Below, piece by piece: positions 1 through 8,624 of a stretch of DNA of 36,839 bases. Made by a program: the position numbers and the translations under genes. The notes beneath the pieces are model-generated. The model made no database searches. It saw only the letters and a list, made by a program, of their open reading frames with translations, and had not been told where the DNA came from. Every line of letters starts with the position of its first letter. The first letter of the stretch is position 1. Source of the stretch: Alcaligenaceae bacterium (lineage in GTDB: Bacteria > Pseudomonadota > Gammaproteobacteria > Burkholderiales > Burkholderiaceae_B); the NCBI GenBank assembly GCA_012511095.1, contig JAAZGT010000139.1:1-36839 (forward strand), given 5' to 3'.

Positions 1-338
1 GCGCCGGCATCGAGGGCTGCCTGCATTACTTGTGGTTTTAGGGTGTCAATGGATAAAGGCACCCCCGCCTCTCTAAGCCCCTCAATTACTGGTAAAACTC
101 GTCGCAACTCCTCTTGTAAGGATACGGCATCACTACCAGGACGCGTCGACTCACCACCAATATCCAATATCTGCGCGCCCGCCTTAACCATGGATAAACC
201 ATGCTCAATAGCCAAATCCAACTGCTCGGATTGAGGCCCACCATCGGAAAAAGAATCGGGTGTCACATTGACAATACCCATAACTAATGGGCTAGATAAA
301 TCAAGGACATAACGCCCACAAATAAACTTATTATTCAT
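1..338 (-). CDS. folP: Dihydropteroate synthase, N-terminal part (gene runs off the left edge)
   Basis: Minus-strand translation from ATG at 338: MNNKFICGRYVLDLSSPLVMGIVNVTPDSFSDGG...AGAQILDIGGESTRPGSDAV...PLSIDTLKPQVMQAALDAG; classic FolP motifs. Confidence 0.95.
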   Translation of the reverse strand, partial: MNNKFICGRYVLDLSSPLVMGIVNVTPDSFSDGGPQSEQLDLAIEHGLSMVKAGAQILDIGGESTRPGSDAVSLQEELRRVLPVIEGLREAGVPLSIDTLKPQVMQAALDAG

Positions 339-370
339 ATGATTTTTATTTTTAAAAGCCAATAAAAAAA

Positions 371-395
371 GCACTGTGAAATCATATCACAGTGC
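371..395 (-). terminator. Rho-independent terminator downstream of ftsH
   Basis: GCACTGTGA / TCACAGTGC 9-bp stem, 7-nt loop, followed on the minus strand by a T-run. Confidence 0.8.
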
Positions 396-415
396 CTTTT
401 GAAAATAGAAAGCTT

Positions 416-2398
416 TTATTTAGCTTCTACAGGCGTATCGCCATCATCATCTTTTTTATCAAAGCCTTGGTCGATTCCATCATCAGAGACTGGTTTTGGC
501 TCGCTAGGATTTTCTACTTCGGCTGCGGCATTACCATCGTCGGCTGGTGGTTGTGAATCATAAGGCTTATCAGGAACCTTAGGTGGACGTGGAGGACGAC
601 CTTCCATGATATCTGCAATCTGATCAGCATCAATGGTCTCCCACTCCATAAGGGCCTTAGCCATGGCATGCATTTTGTCTTTATTGGCCTCAATCAAGTC
701 ACGAGCGACTTTATATTGTTGGTCAATAATGGCACGAATCTCGGCATCTACCTTTTGCATGGTAGCTTCAGACATTTGGCCCGAACGCGTCATTTGACGT
801 CCTAAGAATGGATCCGTGTCATTTTCAGCATAAACCATAGGACCTAAGGAATCCGTCATACCGTAGCGAGTAACAATATCGCGAGCAAGCTGCGTTGCAC
901 GTTCAAAGTCGTTAGAGGCGCCGGTTGTCATTTGATTCATAAAGACCTCTTCGGCAATACGACCACCAAATAAAACTGCGATCATATTAAGTAGACGCTC
1001 TTTATCCATACTGTAGCGGTCACCCTCAGGCAACTGCATAGTCACGCCTAAAGCACGACCACGAGGGATAATGGTTACTTTATGAACTGGGTCAGTCTTA
1101 GGTAGTAACTGGGCTACGATGGCGTGACCTGATTCATGATAAGCGGTGTTTAGACGCTCCTCTTCGGGCATAATCATCGAACGACGCTCAGCACCCATGA
1201 TGATTTTATCTTTGGCATGCTCAAAGTCGACCATATCTACCATGCGACCATTGCGACGCGCTGCAAATAAAGCAGCCTCGTTAACCAAGTTGGCTAAGTC
1301 AGCACCCGAGAAACCAGGGGTACCGCGCGCAATAATTGATGCATCAACGTTAGGCGCAACATGCACTTTACGCATATGCACTTTAAGGATTTGCTCACGA
1401 CCACGTACATCCGGTAGTGACACAACCACTTGACGGTCAAAACGACCAGGACGTAATAATGCAGGGTCTAATACATCAGGACGGTTAGTTGCAGCAATTA
1501 CAATCACACTCTGACCTGACTCAAAACCATCCATTTCAACTAATAACTGGTTAAGCGTTTGCTCACGTTCGTCGTTACCACCGCCAACGCCAGCACCACG
1601 CTGACGACCAACGGCATCAATCTCATCAATAAAGATAATGCACGGCGCATGTTTTTTTGCTGTTTCGAACATGTCACGCACACGAGAGGCACCCACACCC
1701 ACGAACATTTCGACGAAGTCAGAACCAGAAATGGTAAAGAAAGGCACCTTGGCTTCACCAGCAATGGCCTTAGCGAGTAAGGTCTTACCTGTACCAGGTG
1801 AACCGACCATCAGCACACCGCGAGGGATACGACCGCCTAGACGCTGAAAGCGCGAAGGATCACGTAAGAACTCAACAATTTCGCTAACCTCCTCTTTTGC
1901 TTCATCACAACCAGCGACATCAGCAAAAGTGACACGGTTAGTCGATTGGTCGAGCATCCGCGCCCGTGATTTACCAAAACTAAAGGCACCGCCCTTGCCC
2001 CCACCTTGCATTTGACGCATGAAAAATATCCATACCCCAATTAACAAGAGCATTGGGAACCAAGACAATAAGGCGCTTAATAAAAAAGAAGGCTGCTCAG
2101 GTGGCCGCGCTGTAACTTGCACGCCATCACGAATTAAATCGCTCACCATCCAAAGATCTCGCGGCGCAGTTAGACTATAAGTACGACCGCTTGCCGGGGT
2201 CACCGTGAGTTTGTCACCCTGGATTTCAACTCTAGACAACTTGCCCTGCTTTGCATCTTCCAAGAATTGCGAATAAGTTACGGTATCTGTAGGCACTGAC
2301 GGTCCGTCAAGTTGCCTAAAGACCGTAAATAGAACCATCGCAATTACAGCCCAAATGGCGAATTTCGAAAAGGAATTATTCAAGGCATGGTACTCCAA
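416..2398 (-). CDS. ftsH: ATP-dependent zinc metalloprotease FtsH
   Basis: N-terminal TM segments, Walker [20 protein letters not shown] region, HESGH zinc motif. Confidence 0.98.
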   Translation of the reverse strand: MEYHALNNSFSKFAIWAVIAMVLFTVFRQLDGPSVPTDTVTYSQFLEDAKQGKLSRVEIQGDKLTVTPASGRTYSLTAPRDLWMVSDLIRDGVQVTARPPEQPSFLLSALLSWFPMLLLIGVWIFFMRQMQGGGKGGAFSFGKSRARMLDQSTNRVTFADVAGCDEAKEEVSEIVEFLRDPSRFQRLGGRIPRGVLMVGSPGTGKTLLAKAIAGEAKVPFFTISGSDFVEMFVGVGASRVRDMFETAKKHAPCIIFIDEIDAVGRQRGAGVGGGNDEREQTLNQLLVEMDGFESGQSVIVIAATNRPDVLDPALLRPGRFDRQVVVSLPDVRGREQILKVHMRKVHVAPNVDASIIARGTPGFSGADLANLVNEAALFAARRNGRMVDMVDFEHAKDKIIMGAERRSMIMPEEERLNTAYHESGHAIVAQLLPKTDPVHKVTIIPRGRALGVTMQLPEGDRYSMDKERLLNMIAVLFGGRIAEEVFMNQMTTGASNDFERATQLARDIVTRYGMTDSLGPMVYAENDTDPFLGRQMTRSGQMSEATMQKVDAEIRAIIDQQYKVARDLIEANKDKMHAMAKALMEWETIDADQIADIMEGRPPRPPKVPDKPYDSQPPADDGNAAAEVENPSEPKPVSDDGIDQGFDKKDDDGDTPVEAK

Positions 2399-2522
2399 AA
2401 AAACCGAATTTTATAATAGTAAAACATTGAGCCAATAAATACAGCGTAAACACGACAATTAGCCAGACTTGCAACAAATTACGGCTCAGGTTGTATTAAA
2501 AATATGTTTTATTCTAACTTAT

Positions 2523-2552
2523 TATAGTGGGGTCAAATTCCTATAACTCAAG
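2523..2552 (-). promoter_or_regulatory. Candidate RpoH (sigma32)-type promoter for ftsH
   Basis: Minus strand reads CTTGAG-N14-CCCCACTATA, resembling CTTGAA / CCCCATNT; TATAAT overlaps the -10 region. Confidence 0.5.
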
Positions 2553-2591
2553 AACCCAGGTAATAAATAATGTCTTTAATAATGACAAGTA

Positions 2592-3227
2592 TTAATCCTT
2601 AAGGTTTCTTGCGACTAAAAAAGTCTCAGCAGAACGGTCGCGTGATGCCTTTGGTTTACGCTCTACCACGCGTTTAAAGTGTTTTTTAAACATCTCTACG
2701 ATTTGAGAAAAACCACTGCCATGGAAAGCCTTAAGTATTACTGCACCCTCTGGTTTTAAATGTTCAGTAGCAAATTCGAGTACTAACTCGCAAACGTGTT
2801 GAACCCGAGCCGCGTCTGCAGGACCTACACCAGAAAGGTTAGGTGCCATATCGGAAATCACCAAATCGACCTTTTGGCCCCCTAGTCTTTGTTCGAGCTC
2901 GTGTAAGATTTCGTCTTCGCGAAAATCGCCTTGAAAAAACTCAACGCCCGGGATCTCCTCCATCGGCAATAGGTCGAGTGCTATGATGCGACCATTGATT
3001 TCGCCAGAGGGTGTAAGCAATCTTTCTCGTGCAACTTGGGACCAACTGCCGGGTGCGGCGCCCAAGTCTACTATAATATCCCCTTGACGCATTAGCTTTT
3101 CAACCTCTAAAATCTCGATAAGCTTAAATGCAGCCCTTGCTCTATATCCTTTTTGCTGAGCAAGCTTTACGTATGGGTCATTAATATGTTGATGTATCCA
3201 ATTTTTGGAAAATTTCTTTTTGGCCAT
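2592..3227 (-). CDS. rlmE: 23S rRNA (uridine-2'-O-)-methyltransferase RlmE/FtsJ
   Basis: [13 protein letters not shown] motif, [32 protein letters not shown] at 3227 with upstream AGGA preferred over the TTG at 3233 used in the ORF track. Confidence 0.95.
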   Translation of the reverse strand: MAKKKFSKNWIHQHINDPYVKLAQQKGYRARAAFKLIEILEVEKLMRQGDIIVDLGAAPGSWSQVARERLLTPSGEINGRIIALDLLPMEEIPGVEFFQGDFREDEILHELEQRLGGQKVDLVISDMAPNLSGVGPADAARVQHVCELVLEFATEHLKPEGAVILKAFHGSGFSQIVEMFKKHFKRVVERKPKASRDRSAETFLVARNLKD

Positions 3228-3245
3228 TGCCAATAATTCCTATTT

Positions 3246-3809
3246 ATGTCTATTCTTGAAATAACTTCTAAAGAGCGTAGCACGCTACGCTCGGCGGCTC
3301 ACGCATTAAAGCCAGTTGTGCAAATCGGCGACAACGGTTTAAGTGAGGCCGTATTAAAAGAGATCGATCTCAATTTAAACGCTCACAGCCTAATTAAGGT
3401 CAAAGTAGCTTCTGACGATCGACAAGAGCGTGGTGAAATGCTCGATAAAATTTGTGATGAACTCTCATGTGCTAAGGTCCACCATCTAGGTAAAACCTTG
3501 ATTTTATACCGTCCGGGTAAATCCGTCATTGATACCGAGCCTTATGATGAATTTGCTCCTGAAAATCAGCGTAGCCACCGCAAAGCCGGTGAGGCTTACA
3601 CGCCAAAACGCCTAGCAGCTGAGGGCAAAAAACTCACCCGCTCATTTAAACAACCTAAACGCAAAGGCCCTGAAAGTAATCGCGACATTGCTAAGGCTTT
3701 CTTTAATCGCAAATCAGCTAAATCAGCAACCGCGAAAAAAACTGCAGGTCGTCGTCGACCAACCAGTGCTTTAAGCCTAAGAGCGGGTCGTCGCAATAGA
3801 GTCGATTAG
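3246..3809 (+). CDS. yhbY: CRS1-YhbY (CRM) domain RNA-binding protein with long basic C-terminal tail
   Basis: KERSTLRSAAHALKPVVQIGDNGLSEAVLKEIDLNLNAHSLIKVKV matches the CRM fold with its GxxG-like loop. Confidence 0.9.
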   Translation: MSILEITSKERSTLRSAAHALKPVVQIGDNGLSEAVLKEIDLNLNAHSLIKVKVASDDRQERGEMLDKICDELSCAKVHHLGKTLILYRPGKSVIDTEPYDEFAPENQRSHRKAGEAYTPKRLAAEGKKLTRSFKQPKRKGPESNRDIAKAFFNRKSAKSATAKKTAGRRRPTSALSLRAGRRNRVD

Positions 3810-4087
3810 TTTATTTGTTTTAAGACTCAATTTAAACTCAGTGATTATGCATACCCCATAATTTGGTTACATTAAATCCAGATTTTGGGGTTATTTGATC
3901 CAGCCTATAAAAATCACTCAGTATTTTCCCTTAAAAATCAGTAAATACCCCTAGAAAATCCGCTCTAATCTCAACCTTATTACAATCTCCAACTTGCTAA
4001 TTTCCCTCGTGGCTCCTATGCTGAATTCAGGTAATTAATTCATTACCCAGCAATACATCTTTAGTAATTCCATAAAAGGAGTTAGCA

Positions 4088-4780
4088 ATGTCAAAAGATT
4101 TTTGGTCTCCCTCCCGACGAGATTTCTTAAAAGTGGTTGGTGCTAGTAGTGTTGTCGTATCCACTCCTACCCAAGCCAAAATTACCCCTCCTATTCCTCT
4201 AAATGAATATCAACCCGTTTTTTTCAAGGCCGAAGAATGGCGTTTTATTCTAGCAGCTTGCGCTCGTCTTATTCCCTCTGAAGGCGATGGGCCAGGGGCA
4301 CTTGAAACAAGGGTCCCCGTTTTTATCGATTTACAGATGGCTGGTGACTTCGGTAATGCCGCTGATTGGTATATGGAAGGTCCTCATGAACCTGAAGCCA
4401 GTTTTGATCGCGGTTTTCAATCGCCCCTAACACCCGCAGAGATTTATCGTCAATCGATTGCTTTTATTGATCAATGGTGTGAACAACAGGATGGTAAAAA
4501 ATTCGCCGAACTAGCCAATGAACGCCAAGATGAAATTCTTACAGCATGTCAAAAAAACGAAATCGGTCTCGCACCAGAATTAAAAGAATTCTTTTCTCTA
4601 CTTTTACAAAACACCAAGGAAGGTTATTTTGCCGATCCTATATATGGTGGTAATTATGGCCTTGCTGCTTGGAAGCATATTGGTTTTCCTGGCGCAAGAG
4701 CAGCCTTCACCGAGTGGGTTGATCAGCACAATGTGCCGTACCCATTAGGCCCTGTGTCAATTTCTGGTGAGAGAGGTTAA
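4088..4780 (+). CDS. Gluconate 2-dehydrogenase subunit 3 family protein (Tat signal)
   Basis: SRRDFLKVVGASS twin-arginine signal; EWRFILAACARLIPSEGDGPGALE; directly upstream of a GMC flavoprotein and a triheme cytochrome. Confidence 0.88.
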   Translation: MSKDFWSPSRRDFLKVVGASSVVVSTPTQAKITPPIPLNEYQPVFFKAEEWRFILAACARLIPSEGDGPGALETRVPVFIDLQMAGDFGNAADWYMEGPHEPEASFDRGFQSPLTPAEIYRQSIAFIDQWCEQQDGKKFAELANERQDEILTACQKNEIGLAPELKEFFSLLLQNTKEGYFADPIYGGNYGLAAWKHIGFPGARAAFTEWVDQHNVPYPLGPVSISGERG

Positions 4781-4783
4781 TTT

Positions 4784-6553
4784 ATGGCACGCACAAATCC
4801 AAAAAAAGATGTTGTTATTGTGGGCTTGGGTTGGACTGGTTCCATTTTAGGTATGGAATTAGCTAATCAAGGATTAGACATAATTGCTCTAGAACGAGGT
4901 CCAGATCAAAATACAGTGCCTGATTTTCAATATCCCAAAGTGATAGACGAACTCAAATATGGCATTCGCTTTGGTTTTGCTCAAAAACCAAGAAACTCGA
5001 CTCTGACCGTACGTCGTAATTTAGATGAAACCGCTTTGCCCTATCGAGTTTTAGGCTCATTTTTACCTGGCAATGGTGTTGGTGGTGCAGGTTTGCACTG
5101 GAATGGCCACACCTGGAGACCACAGCTTGAGGAGTTAAAGCTTCGCAGCTATGTTGAAGAAAACTTCGGCGCTGAAATAATCCCAGAAGATATGACGATT
5201 CAGGACTATCCATTTACTTATGATGAGTTGGAACCTTTTTTTGATCGTTTTGAGTATGTAGCGGGTATTTCGGGTACAGCAGGTAATGTTCGTGGACAAA
5301 TTCAGCAAGGGGGCAATCCTTTTGAAGCGCCACGAAGTCGTGGCTATCCTATGCCTGCCATGCCACAAACCTATGATGCCATGAAATTTGCAAAAGCCGC
5401 TGCTAATTTAGGCTATCACCCATTTCCTAGGCCTGCTGGTATCGCATCTGAATCTTATGTTAATGAATATGGCATGCAGATGGGTCCATGTAACTTCTGT
5501 GGCTTCTGTGAACGCTATGGTTGCTACAACTATTCTAAATCCTCACCCCAAACCATGATTTTAGACGCTTTAAAGCGCAAGCCAAATTTCCAATACAAAA
5601 CAAATGCCGAAGTACTGAAAGTAGAATTAGCAGAAGACGGCAAAACGGCTACTGGTGTCACATATTTTGATGAAGAAAGTGGTGAACTAGTTTTCCAACC
5701 CGCAGATATTGTTCTCATATGCGCCTACTCTATTCATAATGTTCACTTAATGCTAGTGTCAGGCATTGGTAAACCCTACAACCCTCACACCGGTGAAGGC
5801 GTTGTTGGTAAAAACTACGCATATCAAATGAACGGCGGTGTGAGTCTTTTTTATAAAGAAGAGAATTTCAACTGGTTTATTGGCACCGGTAGCAATGGCA
5901 TGGTAATTGACGATTTTGGTATGAATAATATTGACTATGCCAAAGAGGGTTTTATCGGTGGCAGCTACATCTCTTCTGGTACCTTTAATGGTCAACCATT
6001 ACGCAGTATGCGTTTACCTGCTGGCACTCCAAGTTGGGGCGCCCAATGGAAATCTGCCATTAAGGAGTGGTATTCACACTCAATGGGCATAGGCTCACAT
6101 GGTTCTTGTATGTCATATAGACAATATTATCTTGATTTGGATCCGACCTATAAAGATCGGCACGGTCGCCCTCTGCTTCGTATGACTTTTGACTGGCATC
6201 CGAATGATATTCGTATGAGCCAATTTATGCGTGTAAAAATTGAAGAGATTGCTCGTTCTATGAATCCTGATCTCATGCAATCTGGCTTCAAAAATATCGG
6301 CGACCAATACAATGTTCGGCCCTACCAAACCACCCATAATGTTGGCGGCGCAATTGTCGGTGATAGCCCAGAAAACTCCGCGCTCAACAGATATCTCCAG
6401 GCTTGGGACCAACACAATGTTTTTGTTATAGGCGCTAGCGCTTTCCCACAAAACATTGAGTACAATCCCACTGGTTTAGTTGGCGCGTTGGCTTACTGGA
6501 CAAGCCATCACCTCATTGATAAATACCTCAAAGATCCACGACCATTAGTGTAA
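4784..6553 (+). CDS. GMC-family FAD oxidoreductase, gluconate 2-dehydrogenase-like large subunit
   Basis: VVIVGLGWTGSILGMELANQG FAD-binding motif; GNGVGGAGLHWNGHTWR; C-terminal NPTGLVGALAYWTS region. Confidence 0.9.
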   Translation: MARTNPKKDVVIVGLGWTGSILGMELANQGLDIIALERGPDQNTVPDFQYPKVIDELKYGIRFGFAQKPRNSTLTVRRNLDETALPYRVLGSFLPGNGVGGAGLHWNGHTWRPQLEELKLRSYVEENFGAEIIPEDMTIQDYPFTYDELEPFFDRFEYVAGISGTAGNVRGQIQQGGNPFEAPRSRGYPMPAMPQTYDAMKFAKAAANLGYHPFPRPAGIASESYVNEYGMQMGPCNFCGFCERYGCYNYSKSSPQTMILDALKRKPNFQYKTNAEVLKVELAEDGKTATGVTYFDEESGELVFQPADIVLICAYSIHNVHLMLVSGIGKPYNPHTGEGVVGKNYAYQMNGGVSLFYKEENFNWFIGTGSNGMVIDDFGMNNIDYAKEGFIGGSYISSGTFNGQPLRSMRLPAGTPSWGAQWKSAIKEWYSHSMGIGSHGSCMSYRQYYLDLDPTYKDRHGRPLLRMTFDWHPNDIRMSQFMRVKIEEIARSMNPDLMQSGFKNIGDQYNVRPYQTTHNVGGAIVGDSPENSALNRYLQAWDQHNVFVIGASAFPQNIEYNPTGLVGALAYWTSHHLIDKYLKDPRPLV

Positions 6554-6565
6554 AGGGGGGTCACT

Positions 6566-7888
6566 ATGTCAAAACTATTAAAAGCCATTGCTTTATTAGT
6601 GATAGTGGGTGCTATTGCGCTATTAGCTATCCTATTGATACCCTCTAAAAAAACGGGGCCGCAATCACAGCTTGACGAAAACTATCAAGCTGATCTAGAG
6701 ATTGGTCGCTATTTATCGATTATAGGTAATTGCCTAAGTTGTCATACCGCAGATGAGTCCAAACCATTTGCTGGAGGCAAAGCGATCTTTACCAATATGG
6801 GGGTAATTTACTCAACTAATATCACACCTGATAAAGAAACAGGCATTGGTAATTACAGTCTAGATGATTTCAGAGCAGCACTGTATGACGGATTGCGAAA
6901 AGATGGCAAACATCTCTATCCAGCTATGCCTTACGAGAATTATCGTAAATTAAACGAGGAAGATATTCGTGCACTGTATGCTTATTTTCTCAATGAGGTT
7001 AAAGCCATTAATCAAGAAAATTTAGCTATTCAAATGAACTTCCCCTTTAACCAACGTTGGGGTCTTAGACTCTGGAAATGGGCTAATTTAGAAAAGGTTG
7101 GTTTTAGGCCACCAAAAACTGAAAATGAAAAAATTATTAGGGGGGCCTATTTAGTTCAAGGTCCGGCTCACTGTTCCGCGTGCCATAGCCCAAGAAATGC
7201 CACCATGGGGCAAAAAGGCATTGATGATAGTCATAGCGCCTTTCTTAGTGGTGCTGAAATGAATGGTTTTGCAGTTCCCAATCTTCGTGGCGAAAATAGC
7301 GCTACCTATGATTGGTCAGTGGAAGATATCCGTTTATTTCTCAGTACCGCCCGCAATGCACACGCCACCGCCACTGGTGCGATGGGTGTAGTGATCGGTG
7401 ACGCCTTACAACACTTAACGGAAAGTGATAATTTAGCCATGGCGCTTTATCTTAAGCACCTTGATGGTAATAGCACGGATCCAGCCAACCTCGATACAGG
7501 CACAACGGAAAAAAATGCGACAACCATTGAGCTAAGTAAAGCGGACCCTAAACTAGACTTAGGTAAACGCTTATATCTAGATAACTGTGTTGGCTGCCAC
7601 TTTGTCGATGGTAGAGGCGCGCCTGAGATATTTCCTATGCTTGACGGCAACTCAATTGTTATTGCTGACAACCCAACATCGCTTATTAATATTATTTTAA
7701 ATGGTGCTGAGTTGCCATCGACTGAACAACGCCCTGCAAGGCTTCGTATGCCCGATTTTGCTTGGCGTTTAGATGATGATGAAGTGGCTAAATTGGCCAC
7801 CTTTGTGCGTCAAGGATGGACCAATAAAGCAGGCTCAGTGACTGCGTCACAAGTCAAATCGGTACGTGATATGACCTCAAAACAATAA
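6566..7888 (+). CDS. Membrane-anchored triheme cytochrome c subunit of the dehydrogenase
   Basis: N-terminal TM helix and three CXXCH motifs (CLSCH, CSACH, CVGCH). Confidence 0.92.
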   Translation: MSKLLKAIALLVIVGAIALLAILLIPSKKTGPQSQLDENYQADLEIGRYLSIIGNCLSCHTADESKPFAGGKAIFTNMGVIYSTNITPDKETGIGNYSLDDFRAALYDGLRKDGKHLYPAMPYENYRKLNEEDIRALYAYFLNEVKAINQENLAIQMNFPFNQRWGLRLWKWANLEKVGFRPPKTENEKIIRGAYLVQGPAHCSACHSPRNATMGQKGIDDSHSAFLSGAEMNGFAVPNLRGENSATYDWSVEDIRLFLSTARNAHATATGAMGVVIGDALQHLTESDNLAMALYLKHLDGNSTDPANLDTGTTEKNATTIELSKADPKLDLGKRLYLDNCVGCHFVDGRGAPEIFPMLDGNSIVIADNPTSLINIILNGAELPSTEQRPARLRMPDFAWRLDDDEVAKLATFVRQGWTNKAGSVTASQVKSVRDMTSKQ

Positions 7889-7919
7889 ACAATCATCGTT
7901 AAGAGCCCATCTCAACTTA

Positions 7920-7953
7920 AAAAGTCCTCCTGCTATAGAGCAGGAGGACTTTT
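7920..7953. terminator. Bidirectional intrinsic terminator between the dehydrogenase cassette and greA
   Basis: AAAAGTCCTCCTGCT-ATAG-AGCAGGAGGACTTTT perfect 15-bp stem with A/T tracts on both sides; flanking genes converge. Confidence 0.92.
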
Positions 7954-7976
7954 AAATAATATTAAATCTAAACGCC

Positions 7977-8453
7977 TTAGATATACTCTACTGATAAAAT
8001 CTCAAATTCGCGCTCACCAGAAGGTACTACTACATTAACTACATCACCTTCGTGCTTGCCAATTAAGGCTCGCGCTACTGGACTTGAAACCGAAATTAAA
8101 TTGAGACGAATATCTGACTCAATATCACCCACAATTTGATATTTTAATTGCTCACCCGAATCAAGATCCTCTAGCTCTACGGTGGCACCGAAAACAATAC
8201 GATCACCTGCTTCTAAAGTGGTTGGATCGATGACATTAGCAGCTGATAAGGTGCCCTCTAGCTCCTTAATGCGACCCTCTACAAAACTTTGACGCTCGCG
8301 AGCTGCGTCATATTCAGCGTTTTCCGAAAGATCGCCGTGTGCACGAGCGACTGCAATCGCTTCAATCACAGCAGGACGCTCTACTGTCTTTAAATTATGT
8401 AGTTCTTTGTTAAGACGCTGAGCGCCAGCAACAGTTAATGGAATACCTGACAT
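7977..8453 (-). CDS. greA: Transcription elongation factor GreA
   Basis: 158 aa; VERPAVIEAIAVARAHGDLSENAEYDAARERQSFVEGRI. Confidence 0.97.
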   Translation of the reverse strand: MSGIPLTVAGAQRLNKELHNLKTVERPAVIEAIAVARAHGDLSENAEYDAARERQSFVEGRIKELEGTLSAANVIDPTTLEAGDRIVFGATVELEDLDSGEQLKYQIVGDIESDIRLNLISVSSPVARALIGKHEGDVVNVVVPSGEREFEILSVEYI

Positions 8454-8484
8454 GATCTACCTCTATCATGAAATACAATGAAAA

Positions 8485-8526
8485 GAGCGCCCTAACGACA
8501 GCTAAGCATAGCGATATAAGGGCGCT
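8485..8526 (-). promoter_or_regulatory. Structured greA 5' leader hairpin (possible attenuator)
   Basis: AGCGCCCT ... AGGGCGCT arms with a nested GCTA-TGCT-TAGC hairpin; minus strand continues CTTTTC; ends about 30 nt before the greA ATG. Confidence 0.45.
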
Positions 8527-8537
8527 TAAAAATAAAA

Positions 8538-8558
8538 CCCCGACCATCACAGCCGGGG
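8538..8558 (-). terminator. Rho-independent terminator downstream of the uracil/xanthine permease
   Basis: Minus strand CCCCGGC-TGTGATG-GTCGGGG followed by TTTTATTTTT. Confidence 0.8.
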
Positions 8559-8624
8559 AATTGATAACTCTATTATCCTTAAAAACCACTTAAAAATCAA
8601 GTAGTCATAAACATAGCATGGCTA

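Noticed and set aside
1146-1433. 95-aa plus-strand ORF antisense to ftsH (likewise 1559-1780, 1638-1847)
   Set aside because: Lies wholly within the strongly conserved ftsH reading frame; no recognisable motif; typical shadow ORFs.
6113-6451. 112-aa minus-strand ORF inside the GMC oxidoreductase gene
   Set aside because: Shadow ORF opposite a clear coding sequence; no SD or domain.
7447-7800. 117-aa minus-strand ORF opposite the cytochrome c gene
   Set aside because: Shadow ORF; product is low-complexity and Ser-rich with no recognisable motif.
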